Part shown: piece by piece, positions 52,420 to 61,003 of the stretch
How the letters are laid out: every line of letters begins with the position of its first letter
How positions within the stretch are numbered: position 1 is the stretch's first letter
Assembly (NCBI RefSeq): GCF_050483325.1
Contig: NZ_JBCMYF010000009.1
Location: 62,001 to 126,000, forward strand
DNA length: 64,000 nt
Direction of reading: 5' to 3'
Origin: Bacillus_P idriensis_A
GTDB taxonomy: Bacteria > Bacillota > Bacilli > Bacillales > Bacillaceae
Position numbers and translations under genes: made by a program
Notes under the pieces: generated by a model
Told to the model about the DNA's origin: nothing
Seen by the model: the letters and a program-made list of their open reading frames with translations, nothing else
The model's database searches: none

Positions 52420-53153
52420 ATAATATTCCTGCTTTCCTCATTTAATAGCGCTTTATCTTCAGTTGGACGTTTGATAAAGGCTACATTTTTACTGGATATA
52501 TAATCATTAAACCGATCATATTGCCCTATAACAAGTGAAGCTTTTTTGTGAGGGAGCACAATGGTATCAGCAACATATCCGCCAATCTCTTTTAAAATTG
52601 GAATGACGATCCGGTTTCTTATATCAGGTTCGCCAATCACTCTTCTAGGTCCGAATTTTTTCATAAGAAAAGCCGTCATCGCCCTGACAATCATCAAGCC
52701 ATCCTCTTTATTTAAAAGTGCTCTTGGCCCTATTAATAAATGCATGCCAAGATCTCCCGGCTCTGCTTGAAAATAGTTCCTAATTGAATCATGCTGGATC
52801 GAATAAGCAATTAAATAGCCTGCAGGCATCTCATCTAAAAAACAAAGATAAACCCGTTTGTGATCTGCTTTGACTGAGCGTTCTAAATACGCATAAAAAT
52901 CTTCTTTGCTCACATTCAGCTTCCAGAAAGGAGCAATATGCTGCTGATGCATCCATCCATATAAAATCTCTAAATCTGTCATCTTTACAGGACGAAGTGA
53001 AATGATATGGCTGAACTCTCTGTCCTCTATGATGGCTTCAAATTCATATCCCTTTTCTATATGATCCAGCTCCTTACTTCCTTGTAAGTGAATACACATG
53101 AATCTTAATTGAAAATGATTATCAATGTCAATGACTTCTGAAAAATCAGTCAT
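52416..53153 (-). CDS. AlcB-like acyltransferase, second copy, first gene of the siderophore locus
   Basis: A protein of up to 245 residues whose last 190 form an AlcB/IucB-type GNAT domain: LYGWMHQQHIAPFWKLN, MHLLIGPRALLNKEDGL, VIGEPDIRN. It resembles the rhbD-like protein but has an extra 50-residue N-terminus and a C-terminal tail. Start uncertain: ATG 53153 has AGG 5 nt upstream but then the Fur box lies in the coding sequence; ATG 53099 would place the Fur box upstream but lacks a clear ribosome binding site. It may put a second acyl group on the siderophore or use another acyl-CoA. Confidence 0.78.
   Translation of the reverse strand: MTDFSEVIDIDNHFQLRFMCIHLQGSKELDHIEKGYEFEAIIEDREFSHIISLRPVKMTDLEILYGWMHQQHIAPFWKLNVSKEDFYAYLERSVKADHKRVYLCFLDEMPAGYLIAYSIQHDSIRNYFQAEPGDLGMHLLIGPRALLNKEDGLMIVRAMTAFLMKKFGPRRVIGEPDIRNRIVIPILKEIGGYVADTIVLPHKKASLVIGQYDRFNDYISSKNVAFIKRPTEDKALLNEESRNIM
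53110..53124 (-). promoter_or_regulatory. Fur box at the head of the siderophore locus
   Basis: TGAAAATGATTATCA (minus: TGATAATCATTTTCA) differs from TGATAATNATTATCA at one position. It lies at the 5' end of the acyltransferase gene, about 30 nt inside the longest frame. Fur with iron would repress the operon. Confidence 0.85.
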
Positions 53154-53234
53154 TCCTGCCTATGCATTTTATTAAATTTATCGTTTATTCTAGAACATCA
53201 TACCTATTCTTCACTTACATATTTTCACAAAAAA

Positions 53235-53256
53235 AGAACAGAATTTAATCTGTTCT
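53235..53256 (-). terminator. Terminator overlapping the end of the GNAT gene
   Basis: AGAACAGA and TCTGTTCT form an 8-bp stem with a 6-nt loop; the minus strand continues with TTTTTTTG. It overlaps the GNAT stop codon at 53245. Confidence 0.8.
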
Positions 53257-53700
53257 TCCGTTTTGAAGCAATGTTATCTTAACTCCGGGAGCTGCTTCCC
53301 TTTCTTTTATTTTTTTAAAGCCAAAAGATTGATAAAGTGCTATGGCAGGGATATTCTTTGATCCAGTAGATACTGTCACTCTTTTATTCGAATTCTTTTT
53401 TAAAAGGTAATCAAGCAGAGTTGAAGCAATCCCTAATCGGAAATAGTCAGGATGAACCACTAGTCTGCAAATATTGAGATCTTCTTCTTCCCTCTCATAA
53501 GACAGTACTCCGCGAATTTCATTATCCATCATGCAGCCAATAAAGGTTTCGGATGAACCAGTAATGTCACTTGCGGTTTCTTTAAGCTGAGGGATCCCTT
53601 TGAACCCGATTAATTCTGCTTCAAATAGGTATGCAGGGATTTGTATTTGCAGAATTTTTTCTGCTGTGCTGTAATCTTTATGGTTTAGGTGCTTTATCAT
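53245..53700 (-). CDS. GNAT family N-acetyltransferase
   Basis: A 151-residue acetyltransferase. The acetyl-CoA loop is VHPDYFRLGIASTLLDYLL (arginine shifted, R-x-G-I-A) and AIALYQSFGFKKI is the C-terminal core. GGAG precedes the ATG and a terminator overlaps its end, so it is a single-gene unit. Substrate unknown. Confidence 0.82.
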   Translation of the reverse strand: MIKHLNHKDYSTAEKILQIQIPAYLFEAELIGFKGIPQLKETASDITGSSETFIGCMMDNEIRGVLSYEREEEDLNICRLVVHPDYFRLGIASTLLDYLLKKNSNKRVTVSTGSKNIPAIALYQSFGFKKIKEREAAPGVKITLLQNGRTD

Positions 53701-53830
53701 TATATCAGCTCCACTTTACATAATATTATTATCGTTTTATTAAGGCCAACTTCTTTCTTCGTTAATTCTTTGTCTTTTCCATTTATCCTTTTAATACGAT
53801 TTACCCTTCTTCTCATTCATCAAATACAAA

Positions 53831-53866
53831 AAAACGTGCAAATCAATCTCAAGATTTGCACGTTTT
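53831..53866 (-). terminator. Terminator of the thiMDE operon
   Basis: AAAACGTGCAAATC and GATTTGCACGTTTT form a perfect 14-bp stem with an 8-nt loop; on the minus strand TTTTTTTG follows. It lies 4 nt past the thiE stop. Confidence 0.88.
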
Positions 53867-53869
53867 CCC

Positions 53870-54526
53870 TTAATCTGAAAATCCAGCAACTGCTTTCTTT
53901 AATCCAGAAGAACTTTCCAGTACGTCTGCTGCAAGACTGATTGCAGTAATAACGGATACTCCATCTGCACCTGCTTCTATTACAGAACGGGCATTGCCTA
54001 CATTAATTCCGCCAATACCAACAATCGGGATCCTTATATCGCTTTTTCTCACTTCTTCAATAAGAGAAGTTCCTTTAACAGGTTCAGCGTCTGCCTTCGT
54101 GAGTGTAGGAAAAATGGGGCCAGCCCCGATATAATCGGCTCCGTCAGCAATAGCCTTTTTTACTTCCGTAAGCGTATGGGCTGAGACACCTACTATTTTT
54201 CCTTCCCCTAATTTCTTTCTGACTGTGCTTGCATCTTCATCATCCTGTCCGATATGAACTCCATCCGCGTTCAAAGCAAGAGCAAGTTCTATGTCATCAT
54301 TTACGATAAATGGAATGGCATGCTCTTTGCATTGTTTCTGCAGATTCTGTGCCAGGTTCATTTTTTCAGTTCCTGTGAGAGCGCCTTCTCCTTTTTCCCT
54401 GAACTGAAACATCGAAATGCCTCCATTTATGGCTTCCAAAAGGACTTTTTCAGGATCTCCCATACAGTTTGTGCTTCCCATAATAAAATACAGCTGGAGT
54501 TTTGAACGCAATTCCTCATTCCACAT
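53870..54526 (-). CDS. thiE: Thiamine-phosphate synthase
   Basis: A 218-residue TIM-barrel enzyme. QFREKGEGALTG (pyrimidine-pyrophosphate site), FIVNDDIELALALNADGVHIGQDD, GVSAHTLTEVKKA and GIGGINVGNA are the ThiE signatures. It joins HMP-pyrophosphate and thiazole phosphate to give thiamine phosphate. The start overlaps the thiD end by 11 nt with GAGGAGA upstream. Last gene of the TPP-riboswitch operon. Confidence 0.95.
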   Translation of the reverse strand: MWNEELRSKLQLYFIMGSTNCMGDPEKVLLEAINGGISMFQFREKGEGALTGTEKMNLAQNLQKQCKEHAIPFIVNDDIELALALNADGVHIGQDDEDASTVRKKLGEGKIVGVSAHTLTEVKKAIADGADYIGAGPIFPTLTKADAEPVKGTSLIEEVRKSDIRIPIVGIGGINVGNARSVIEAGADGVSVITAISLAADVLESSSGLKKAVAGFSD

Positions 54527-55337
54527 GCATGGATCTCCTCTTTTTCTGCTGGTACGCCCAATGATTTGTCGGCCCGTGCCCCTGCCCTATTTCAAGATCT
54601 TCTTTAATCGCTTCCTGAATAAATGACACGGCGGTTTCTACTGAATGATAGACTGTGTTTCCTTTAGCCATTTCAGCTGTGATTGCTGCTGCAAATGTAC
54701 AACCCGTTCCATGCGTATTTTTTGTCTCAATCCGTTCACTTGAAAAATAACTGAACTCAGTTCCATCGAATAATAAATCCACTAACTGATTTTCGTTTTC
54801 GGCATGCCCGCCCTTAATGACAACATTTCTGACGCCTAATGAGTGCAGTATTTCAGCAGCCGTCCGGCGATCATCGAGAGTATGAATTTTTATGCCTGTC
54901 AGCACTTCAGCTTCTGGAATGTTAGGAGTAACAATCAAAGCAAGCGGGAGCAAATGTTTTTTCATTGCTTCAACTGCTTCATCCTGCAAAAGTTCTGCCC
55001 CGCCCTTTGCAATCATAACAGGGTCTACAATCACTCTGCTCCAGTTAAATTTTTTAATTTGTTTTGAGACTGCCTCAATAATTTCACTATTAAACAGCAT
55101 TCCTGTTTTTACAGCATCCGCTCCAAGATCTGAGCCAATCGCTTCAATCTGCTGCACAACCGCATCCGCTGTTAACGGGAAAACCCCATGGACACCAAGT
55201 GTGTTTTGTGCGGTTATCGCTGTAATGGCAGACATTCCATACGCATTCAATTCTTGAAACGTTTTTAAATCTGCCTGTATTCCTGCTCCGCCCCCGCTGT
55301 CTGAGCCTGCAATCGTAAATGCTTTAGAGATTGACAT
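54516..55337 (-). CDS. thiD: Hydroxymethylpyrimidine (phosphate) kinase
   Basis: A 273-residue ribokinase-fold enzyme from ATG 55337, with AGGAGG 7 nt upstream. AFTIAGSDSGGGAGIQADLK is the ThiD start, VIDPVMIAKGG and NTHGTGCTFAAAI the substrate and ATP sites. It phosphorylates HMP to HMP-PP. It overlaps thiM by 14 nt. Confidence 0.95.
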   Translation of the reverse strand: MSISKAFTIAGSDSGGGAGIQADLKTFQELNAYGMSAITAITAQNTLGVHGVFPLTADAVVQQIEAIGSDLGADAVKTGMLFNSEIIEAVSKQIKKFNWSRVIVDPVMIAKGGAELLQDEAVEAMKKHLLPLALIVTPNIPEAEVLTGIKIHTLDDRRTAAEILHSLGVRNVVIKGGHAENENQLVDLLFDGTEFSYFSSERIETKNTHGTGCTFAAAITAEMAKGNTVYHSVETAVSFIQEAIKEDLEIGQGHGPTNHWAYQQKKRRSMHVE

Positions 55338-56148
55338 GGTTAACCTCCTCAAGTGCAGAAAGCTTTTGAACATCCTCTGCTGAAATTTGGTAAAGTTTGT
55401 TCAAAAACTCAATTTGAAAGCTGCCAGGTCCTTGATGTTCCGTCTCTTCAGCTGCAAGTTCAGCAGCACTTCCATAAACAGCCAATGCTGCGGCCGAAGC
55501 AAGAACATAGTCTTTTTCAACTGCACAAAATGCGCCAATAACAGAGGTTAACAAGCACCCTGCACCCGTTACTTTTGTTAAAAGAGAATCACCATTCTTG
55601 CAAATATACGTTGTTGCCCCATCTGAAACAATATCTTGTTCTCCAGTAATTACGGCAATCGTGTTTAACTGTTTTGCTGCTTTTACAGCAAGCGCAATTA
55701 AGTCTCCCTCGCCATCACCGGAGTCGACTCCTCTAATCGCCCAGTTTTCTCCCACTACATTAGCTATTTCTGCAGCGTTCCCTCTAACAACAGCGACACT
55801 CAACTCCTTAACTATATTCCGTGCCGTTTCCGTACGATACGGTGTTGCCCCTGCTCCAACCGGATCGAAAATAACAGGCACGTTATGATTATTTGAAGAT
55901 TTCCCTGCAATCAGCATCGCTTCTACATTTTCTTCATTTAAAGTACCAATATTTAATACGAGTGCCCCTGCAATTTTAGCCATATCAGCTACTTCTTCTT
56001 TTGCATAAGCCATGACTGGGGATGCCCCGATTGCCAAAAGGCCATTAGCTGTAAAATTCGTTACTACCACATTTGTAATATTGTGCACCAGAGGCTTCTC
56101 TTTTCTTAATTGTTCTAAAATGGATGCAATTGTTTTCTGTTCGATCAT
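55324..56148 (-). CDS. thiM: Hydroxyethylthiazole kinase
   Basis: A 274-residue ThiM. LVHNITNVVVTNFTANGLLA at the N-terminus, DPVGAGATPYRT and TGAGCLLTSVIGAF are diagnostic. It phosphorylates salvaged hydroxyethylthiazole. With thiD and thiE it makes a thiamine salvage route starting from HMP and thiazole, not de novo synthesis. GGAGGG precedes the ATG; a TPP riboswitch precedes the operon. Confidence 0.95.
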   Translation of the reverse strand: MIEQKTIASILEQLRKEKPLVHNITNVVVTNFTANGLLAIGASPVMAYAKEEVADMAKIAGALVLNIGTLNEENVEAMLIAGKSSNNHNVPVIFDPVGAGATPYRTETARNIVKELSVAVVRGNAAEIANVVGENWAIRGVDSGDGEGDLIALAVKAAKQLNTIAVITGEQDIVSDGATTYICKNGDSLLTKVTGAGCLLTSVIGAFCAVEKDYVLASAAALAVYGSAAELAAEETEHQGPGSFQIEFLNKLYQISAEDVQKLSALEEVNHVNL

Positions 56149-56160
56149 GTTTTCCCCTCC

Positions 56161-56197
56161 CTAAAAATAAAGAGCACTTTGCCGCGGCAAAGTGCTC
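56161..56197 (-). terminator. Intrinsic terminator of the TPP riboswitch
   Basis: GAGCACTTTGCC and GGCAAAGTGCTC form a perfect 12-bp stem around GC; on the minus strand TTTATTTTT follows. It lies between the aptamer and thiM. Confidence 0.9.
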
Positions 56198-56302
56198 ATA
56201 TGTATCCCTGAATCACATCCCTGCGCTGGCATTATCCAACAGGTTCATCCGGTCTTCGGCAGTTAGCCGTACTCTCAGCCTGATTCCACAAGCTCCCGAT
56301 TC
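56198..56302 (-). ncRNA. TPP (thi-box) riboswitch
   Basis: Read leftwards: GGGAGCTTGTGG, CAGGCTGAGAGTACGGC, CCGGATGAACCTG, then TTGGATAATGCCAGCGCAGGGA. CTGAGA and GGATAATGCCAGCG-AGGGA are the conserved TPP contacts. With the following terminator it should stop thiMDE transcription when TPP is high. Confidence 0.95.
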
Positions 56303-56356
56303 ATATTTGCATTTGTTAAAAAGTCTACTCTTACCCAGACGGTTTTGCAACTATTA

Positions 56357-57472
56357 TTATTGCACAGGCGCATTCTTTTTTTGAAGATGCGCTTTAATCA
56401 GAAGGATAATCAGCAGCAGAATCGGAACTCCGAATTGAAATGGCAGGTGGATATATACTGGAACAACTTCCAGTCCGATTTTAATATGCTCGTTAATGCT
56501 GTCTGCCATAAAAAAAGTTGAAGCAAATCCAGCGGAAATAGCAGCATATACAAGATAATTATTTTTTACTTTTGGCAATACCTCAGATATGCTTTTTACA
56601 GATGCATAAAGGAAAAGCACCACCTTAATAAAACCTACAAAGAAAAAGACAATAACAGACAAAATTTCCACATGCTGAAAAAAGTCCAGCAAATCAATGG
56701 TTTCAATGGATTTAATGAGAGGATAGGAAAAAAATTTCGCAATTTTTGCTCCTAACATGCCGATAATAGATTCAGTAATCGCAATGATGATCAGTCCGCT
56801 GAATACGACAGCCATCCAGCCTTTTTTCAGAAGAAAACTTTGATCATTAACAGCAGGAAAAATCATGAGAAAAACGACCAATTCTCCAAATGGAAAAGTA
56901 ATCTTGGCAGGGAAAATAGTTCCTATAACCGTCTTCCAGTCCGGTTTAATAAGCGGAAGAACATTTGTCCATTCAAACAATGGCGTTAAGACAGTAATTA
57001 AGGTAGTTAGTACAATCAGCAGGATGCTTCCGAAAAAGAGCAGTTCAGAAACTCTTGCAATGGCCTCTAAGCCTAAAATGCAGGCATAGCCTGCCAGCAG
57101 AACAAAAACGAGACCAATTACCCATGTCTGAATGTTGTAAAAAAGAACGGAGCTGATAAAAAATTCAAAATCCTTCACCACTCTCATACCGATATATAGG
57201 AAGTAAGCCGAATAAAGGCCAAGTGCAAATTTCCCTCCCCATTTGCCGAAACCTGTTTTTAAAAGCTCTGAAAAGGTTTTTCTGCTTCGATTAATGCGGA
57301 GCAGCCAGTTATACAGAAAATAGATTCCTACACCTGCAATCATCGCAATCAAGTTTACAAGCCATGCCTCTTCCTCTGCATCAATGCTAAGTCCTACAAC
57401 TACTGTGCTGCCGAGGAGAAAAAGCACCATTAAGGAAAAAACCTGAAAAGGCGTTATCTGCTGATTGATCAT
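56357..57472 (-). CDS. Germinant receptor B subunit (GerKB/YndE-like permease)
   Basis: A 371-residue membrane protein with ten predicted helices, of the GerB amino acid permease-like family (ITPFQVFSLMVLFLLGSTVVVG, WLVNLIAMIAGVGIYFLYNWLL, FEWTNVLPLIKPDW). B subunits bind germinants such as amino acids or sugars in the spore inner membrane. Third gene of the A-C-B operon, the same order as gerK. The specific germinant cannot be inferred. Confidence 0.9.
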   Translation of the reverse strand: MINQQITPFQVFSLMVLFLLGSTVVVGLSIDAEEEAWLVNLIAMIAGVGIYFLYNWLLRINRSRKTFSELLKTGFGKWGGKFALGLYSAYFLYIGMRVVKDFEFFISSVLFYNIQTWVIGLVFVLLAGYACILGLEAIARVSELLFFGSILLIVLTTLITVLTPLFEWTNVLPLIKPDWKTVIGTIFPAKITFPFGELVVFLMIFPAVNDQSFLLKKGWMAVVFSGLIIIAITESIIGMLGAKIAKFFSYPLIKSIETIDLLDFFQHVEILSVIVFFFVGFIKVVLFLYASVKSISEVLPKVKNNYLVYAAISAGFASTFFMADSINEHIKIGLEVVPVYIHLPFQFGVPILLLIILLIKAHLQKKNAPVQ

Positions 57473-57496
57473 TCTATCATCCTTTGTATGTATTTT

Positions 57497-58675
57497 TTAA
57501 GGTATATTATTTACGTCCCCAATTTTCTCAATCGTCAAGTCTGCATTTATTGTAATTGGAACAGATGGATACAATTCGTTCCATTTTTTGCTGATCTCGT
57601 TAAACACAAAAGGCTTTTGTAAATAAACCTCTTTTAAAAGACCAAGATAATCAATGTTTTCCTCCTGACTTTTGGCTATCAAAGATTTCATATCGCTTTT
57701 AATGAACTCTTCAGTCTTAGATTCTAGATTGTTTATTTCGGTTTGTTTGCATGTACTTTCTAAAACTTTCCCTTTAGCCTTGATTATGACATGAAAAGAG
57801 GGCTTTCCTTCTTGGTACTCAAATTCGATTTTTGTTTTTGACCTTGTTATGCTAATTGTAAAAAAACCCTGGTCATCAGATCCGCATCCTGACTCGATAC
57901 TTGTTTTTTTAATCCTGTTGGTGAACGCGTTATAGGCTTTACTTTCATCCCTGTCCAAATAACCTGCAAGCTTATCCTGCTTGAAATAGGCCATTCCGTT
58001 TATCACCAGCAGAACAGCCGGTTCCGTAGTTGAAATGTTCTCTTTAGTTAAAGCAATCTCATCATCGCTGCTTAAGGTAACAAATGGAAGTGCGGTCTGC
58101 TTTATGTTTCTGAGGAAATCGTTCATAACTTTAATTGGATACATATTAACTGCGGAACCAATGTTTAATTCATTGTTGTAAAGAATTTCATTTATCCTTT
58201 TTGAAGAAACCTTTTGTACAGGGGTTATGGTCTTTAAAACTTTACCTGCGGGATAATTTTTTGCAATCATGATTTTTATGCTTGATGAGATCTCAGACTC
58301 CGTTAAAAAAAAGGCGGTAATGTCCTTGATTCCTTTTTCTTTTGCTATTTCTTCTCCTACCAAAATCAGTTCTGCGCTGTCAAGAAAAACCTTCCTTGAA
58401 TTTCGATTTGAGATATTTTTTATTGCCTGTGAAATTGTTTTTCCCGATTGTTGATAAATGATTGAGCCAGGTTCATCTCCTGATGAATCAGGTTTTGATG
58501 CTGTATTAATTACCTGAAGGGTTACTTCATACCCTTCATTACTTGAATCAATGCCAATCGCAGATACTATGGCAATCGATTTTATTAGCGTATCTTCAAC
58601 ATTCTTTGATATAAACACACTGCCGCCAATAGTAAGGATGGCGAAAAATAATGCTGTCCATACTTTTTTCTTCAT
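57497..58675 (-). CDS. Ger(x)C-family germination protein without lipobox cysteine
   Basis: A 392-residue GerC-family protein from ATG 58675 (AAGGAGG upstream). It has the family fold: VSAIGIDSSNEGYEVTLQVIN near the N-terminus, FFLTESEISSS, and a C-terminal FNEISKKWNELYPSVPITI. GerC proteins are normally lipoproteins with a lipobox such as LTGCWD. Here the signal-like segment (FAILTIGGSVFISKNVED) has no cysteine. The protein may stay anchored by an uncleaved helix. It is the middle gene of the operon. Confidence 0.85.
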   Translation of the reverse strand: MKKKVWTALFFAILTIGGSVFISKNVEDTLIKSIAIVSAIGIDSSNEGYEVTLQVINTASKPDSSGDEPGSIIYQQSGKTISQAIKNISNRNSRKVFLDSAELILVGEEIAKEKGIKDITAFFLTESEISSSIKIMIAKNYPAGKVLKTITPVQKVSSKRINEILYNNELNIGSAVNMYPIKVMNDFLRNIKQTALPFVTLSSDDEIALTKENISTTEPAVLLVINGMAYFKQDKLAGYLDRDESKAYNAFTNRIKKTSIESGCGSDDQGFFTISITRSKTKIEFEYQEGKPSFHVIIKAKGKVLESTCKQTEINNLESKTEEFIKSDMKSLIAKSQEENIDYLGLLKEVYLQKPFVFNEISKKWNELYPSVPITINADLTIEKIGDVNNIP

Positions 58676-58685
58676 AATTCCCTCC

Positions 58686-60167
58686 TTAATCATTTTTCAG
58701 GCGGTCTTTTTCTTCTTTAGTAAAAGTTTTTTTATTATTCAGCTGTTCATAAATAGGCATCCTGACTGCAGCATCCTTTTGGTCTTCCAGCTTAAAGGGG
58801 GCAAACGGTGCCATATAAGGCACGCCAAATGATCTTGAGGAGGACAGCTGAAGCAAGTAATACAAAATTCCCGCAATGATTCCAAAGAATCCAAGAATGG
58901 ATGCCAAAAACATAAAAATGATTGTCAGCTTTTGTGAAACGGGTGCAAGTGTATAGACCGGTATAATGCTTGAAAAAATGTAAGATGCACTTAAGACAAC
59001 AAGTGTAAATGGCTGAACAAGATAAGCTTCCACAGCAGATTGCCCCAAAACGATCGCCGCAAAAACAGTGACTGTAAAGACAACAGATTGAGGAAGCCTA
59101 AGTGAACTTTCTGTAATAATTAATATCAGGAAATAAAAAACGACGGTTTCCACGACAGTCGGAGCCGGCACAAGTTCCCTCTGAGTAACGATTCCCACAA
59201 GCAGATTCGTGGGTATCAGCCCAGGATGATAAATGGTGAACGCAATATATAAAGCTGGAAGCAAGATTGCAAAGCTGTATATTAAAATCCTGGAAAACCG
59301 TTTCACAAATATCTTTTTTGTCAGAAAATAATAATCGTCAGGCGACTGAAACAGCTGAACAAAAACGGTTGGAAGTGTAACAACAAATGGTGAGCCGTCA
59401 ACAATGAGAGCAATTCTGCCCTCGAGAACTTCACTGCAGACAACGTCCGGCCTGTCGGTGGAAAGGGTTAGCGGAAAGATGGAATGTGATGAGCTCGTCA
59501 GGGTTTCTTCCAGATAATTAGAATCAAGGATCACATCCATTTTTATAGAAGATAATTTTTCTTTCAGTTCTTTTAAAATTTCCTTATCTGCTTTCCCTTC
59601 CATGTACACAATGGAAATTTTGGTATTCGAATTGATATAATCCGGAGACTCAATCCTCAGTGTTGGATCTTTGATAACTTTTCTGATAAGCGCTGTATTC
59701 GAAGAAATATCTTCATTGAAACCTATGTCAGGACCTTTAAGTGTCCGCTGTGCCTTGGGATTTGAAATACTCCGCTCTGGAAACTTATCCGTTCCAGCGG
59801 CAATGCAGTTAGTTTCGCCTTCTATAAAGATAACTGTATTCCCCATGAGCAATTCATTCACGGCAAGACTCATATCCGTTATTCTTCTGGTCGCCTTTAA
59901 AGAAATAACATGATTTAGAAGAAAGTCTGATGTATCATTTGCAGCTTTTGCTTTTTCCGCGTCAAATGAAGCGAGAGAAGGAAGGATAAATTCTTCCAGT
60001 TGATTGCTTTCAACAATCGTGGTGATATAAACGGCCAAAAAAGAATAACCGTTGTTTTCAACTGTTTTAAATTTCAGATCTGAACTGTTTCCGAGTTTCT
60101 CACTTATCCAAGATTGGCTGACAGCCAGTGATTCAGATATTTTAGCAGAAGCAACTAATTTAGGCAT
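58686..60167 (-). CDS. Germinant receptor A subunit (GerA family)
   Basis: A 493-residue GerA-family protein. Residues 1-240 form the soluble N-terminal half (VNELLMGNTVIFIEGE, then SPDYINSNTKISIVYMEGKAD); EVLEGRIALIVDGSPFVVTLPTVF leads into four or five C-terminal helices. The tail after residue 465 is cytoplasmic. It scaffolds the receptor and, with B and C, forms the nutrient-gated channel of the spore inner membrane. First gene of the operon. It would be expressed in the forespore; I could not define a clear sigma-G promoter in the 80 nt upstream. Confidence 0.92.
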   Translation of the reverse strand: MPKLVASAKISESLAVSQSWISEKLGNSSDLKFKTVENNGYSFLAVYITTIVESNQLEEFILPSLASFDAEKAKAANDTSDFLLNHVISLKATRRITDMSLAVNELLMGNTVIFIEGETNCIAAGTDKFPERSISNPKAQRTLKGPDIGFNEDISSNTALIRKVIKDPTLRIESPDYINSNTKISIVYMEGKADKEILKELKEKLSSIKMDVILDSNYLEETLTSSSHSIFPLTLSTDRPDVVCSEVLEGRIALIVDGSPFVVTLPTVFVQLFQSPDDYYFLTKKIFVKRFSRILIYSFAILLPALYIAFTIYHPGLIPTNLLVGIVTQRELVPAPTVVETVVFYFLILIITESSLRLPQSVVFTVTVFAAIVLGQSAVEAYLVQPFTLVVLSASYIFSSIIPVYTLAPVSQKLTIIFMFLASILGFFGIIAGILYYLLQLSSSRSFGVPYMAPFAPFKLEDQKDAAVRMPIYEQLNNKKTFTKEEKDRLKND

Positions 60168-60249
60168 TTCCGTCCCTCTGTTTCTTCGTAGTTATGGATT
60201 AATATTCCTAACCGGCTAAACAATTATGTGTGTCTAAGGCAAAGAAAAA

Positions 60250-60272
60250 AGAACCCGCTAAAAGCGGGTTCT
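60250..60272 (-). terminator. Terminator after the LysE-type gene
   Basis: AGAACCCGC and GCGGGTTCT form a perfect 9-bp stem with a 5-nt loop; on the minus strand TTTTTTC follows. It isolates the transporter gene from the germination operon. Confidence 0.88.
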
Positions 60273-60310
60273 CCTATCAAAAACAATATGATTTTTTTAT
60301 CTGATGCTTT

Positions 60311-60934
60311 TCACTTTCTCTCAAACGCTAATTTAATCCCAAATCCAATGAGCACTGCTCCAGTAATGCCTTCCATCCATTTCTGCACAGCAGGCTTTTT
60401 CATGAATGCACTCAACTGATGGATCAAATAAATATAAATAATAAACCAGATAAACGTAAGAATTGTGTACGTTAAGCCCATGATCATAAACTGAGTAAAT
60501 GTATTCGATCCAGGCTCCAAAAATTGCGGAAGGAAAGTTAAAAAGAAAACTGCAACCTTAGGATTAAGGAGATTTGTCAAGAACCCCTGTCTGTAACAAT
60601 TGAGTTGCTTTACATCGTGTTTGTTTTCTCCTGTATCCGGCAAACTGCCCTTTTTATTTAGAGACCGTAAAGATTTAATTCCTAAATAAATCAGGTAGCA
60701 AGCCCCCGCGTACTTCAGGATGGAGAAGAGAAAAGCTGATTTGACGATAAGTGCTGATAAACCTAACACAGCTGCAAATGTATGAATTAAAAGGGCTGTT
60801 AAAGTCCCAAGTACAGTTTTCATCCCTCCCGCTCTGCCGCTCACGATTGTATTTTTGGTAGCAACGGCTGTATCAGGACCAGGCAATAGAATTAATAAAA
60901 TTGACATGATGATAAATAAGGATAAATGCTCCAA
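60311..60934 (-). CDS. LysE/RhtB family amino-acid exporter
   Basis: A 207-residue protein from TTG 60934, chosen because GGAGGG lies 7 nt upstream. Six helices and the LysE signature LLPGPDTAVATKNTI...GRAGG near the N-terminus, then LNPKVAVFFLTFLPQF. It should export an amino acid or analogue. Single-gene unit with its own terminator. Confidence 0.88.
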   Translation of the reverse strand: MEHLSLFIIMSILLILLPGPDTAVATKNTIVSGRAGGMKTVLGTLTALLIHTFAAVLGLSALIVKSAFLFSILKYAGACYLIYLGIKSLRSLNKKGSLPDTGENKHDVKQLNCYRQGFLTNLLNPKVAVFFLTFLPQFLEPGSNTFTQFMIMGLTYTILTFIWFIIYIYLIHQLSAFMKKPAVQKWMEGITGAVLIGFGIKLAFERK

Positions 60935-61003
60935 GCCGACTCCCTCCAAATTCTGAATTTTACCAATTTTAACACATGGAGAGTTCGGTCGTATAGAGGT
61001 AAT

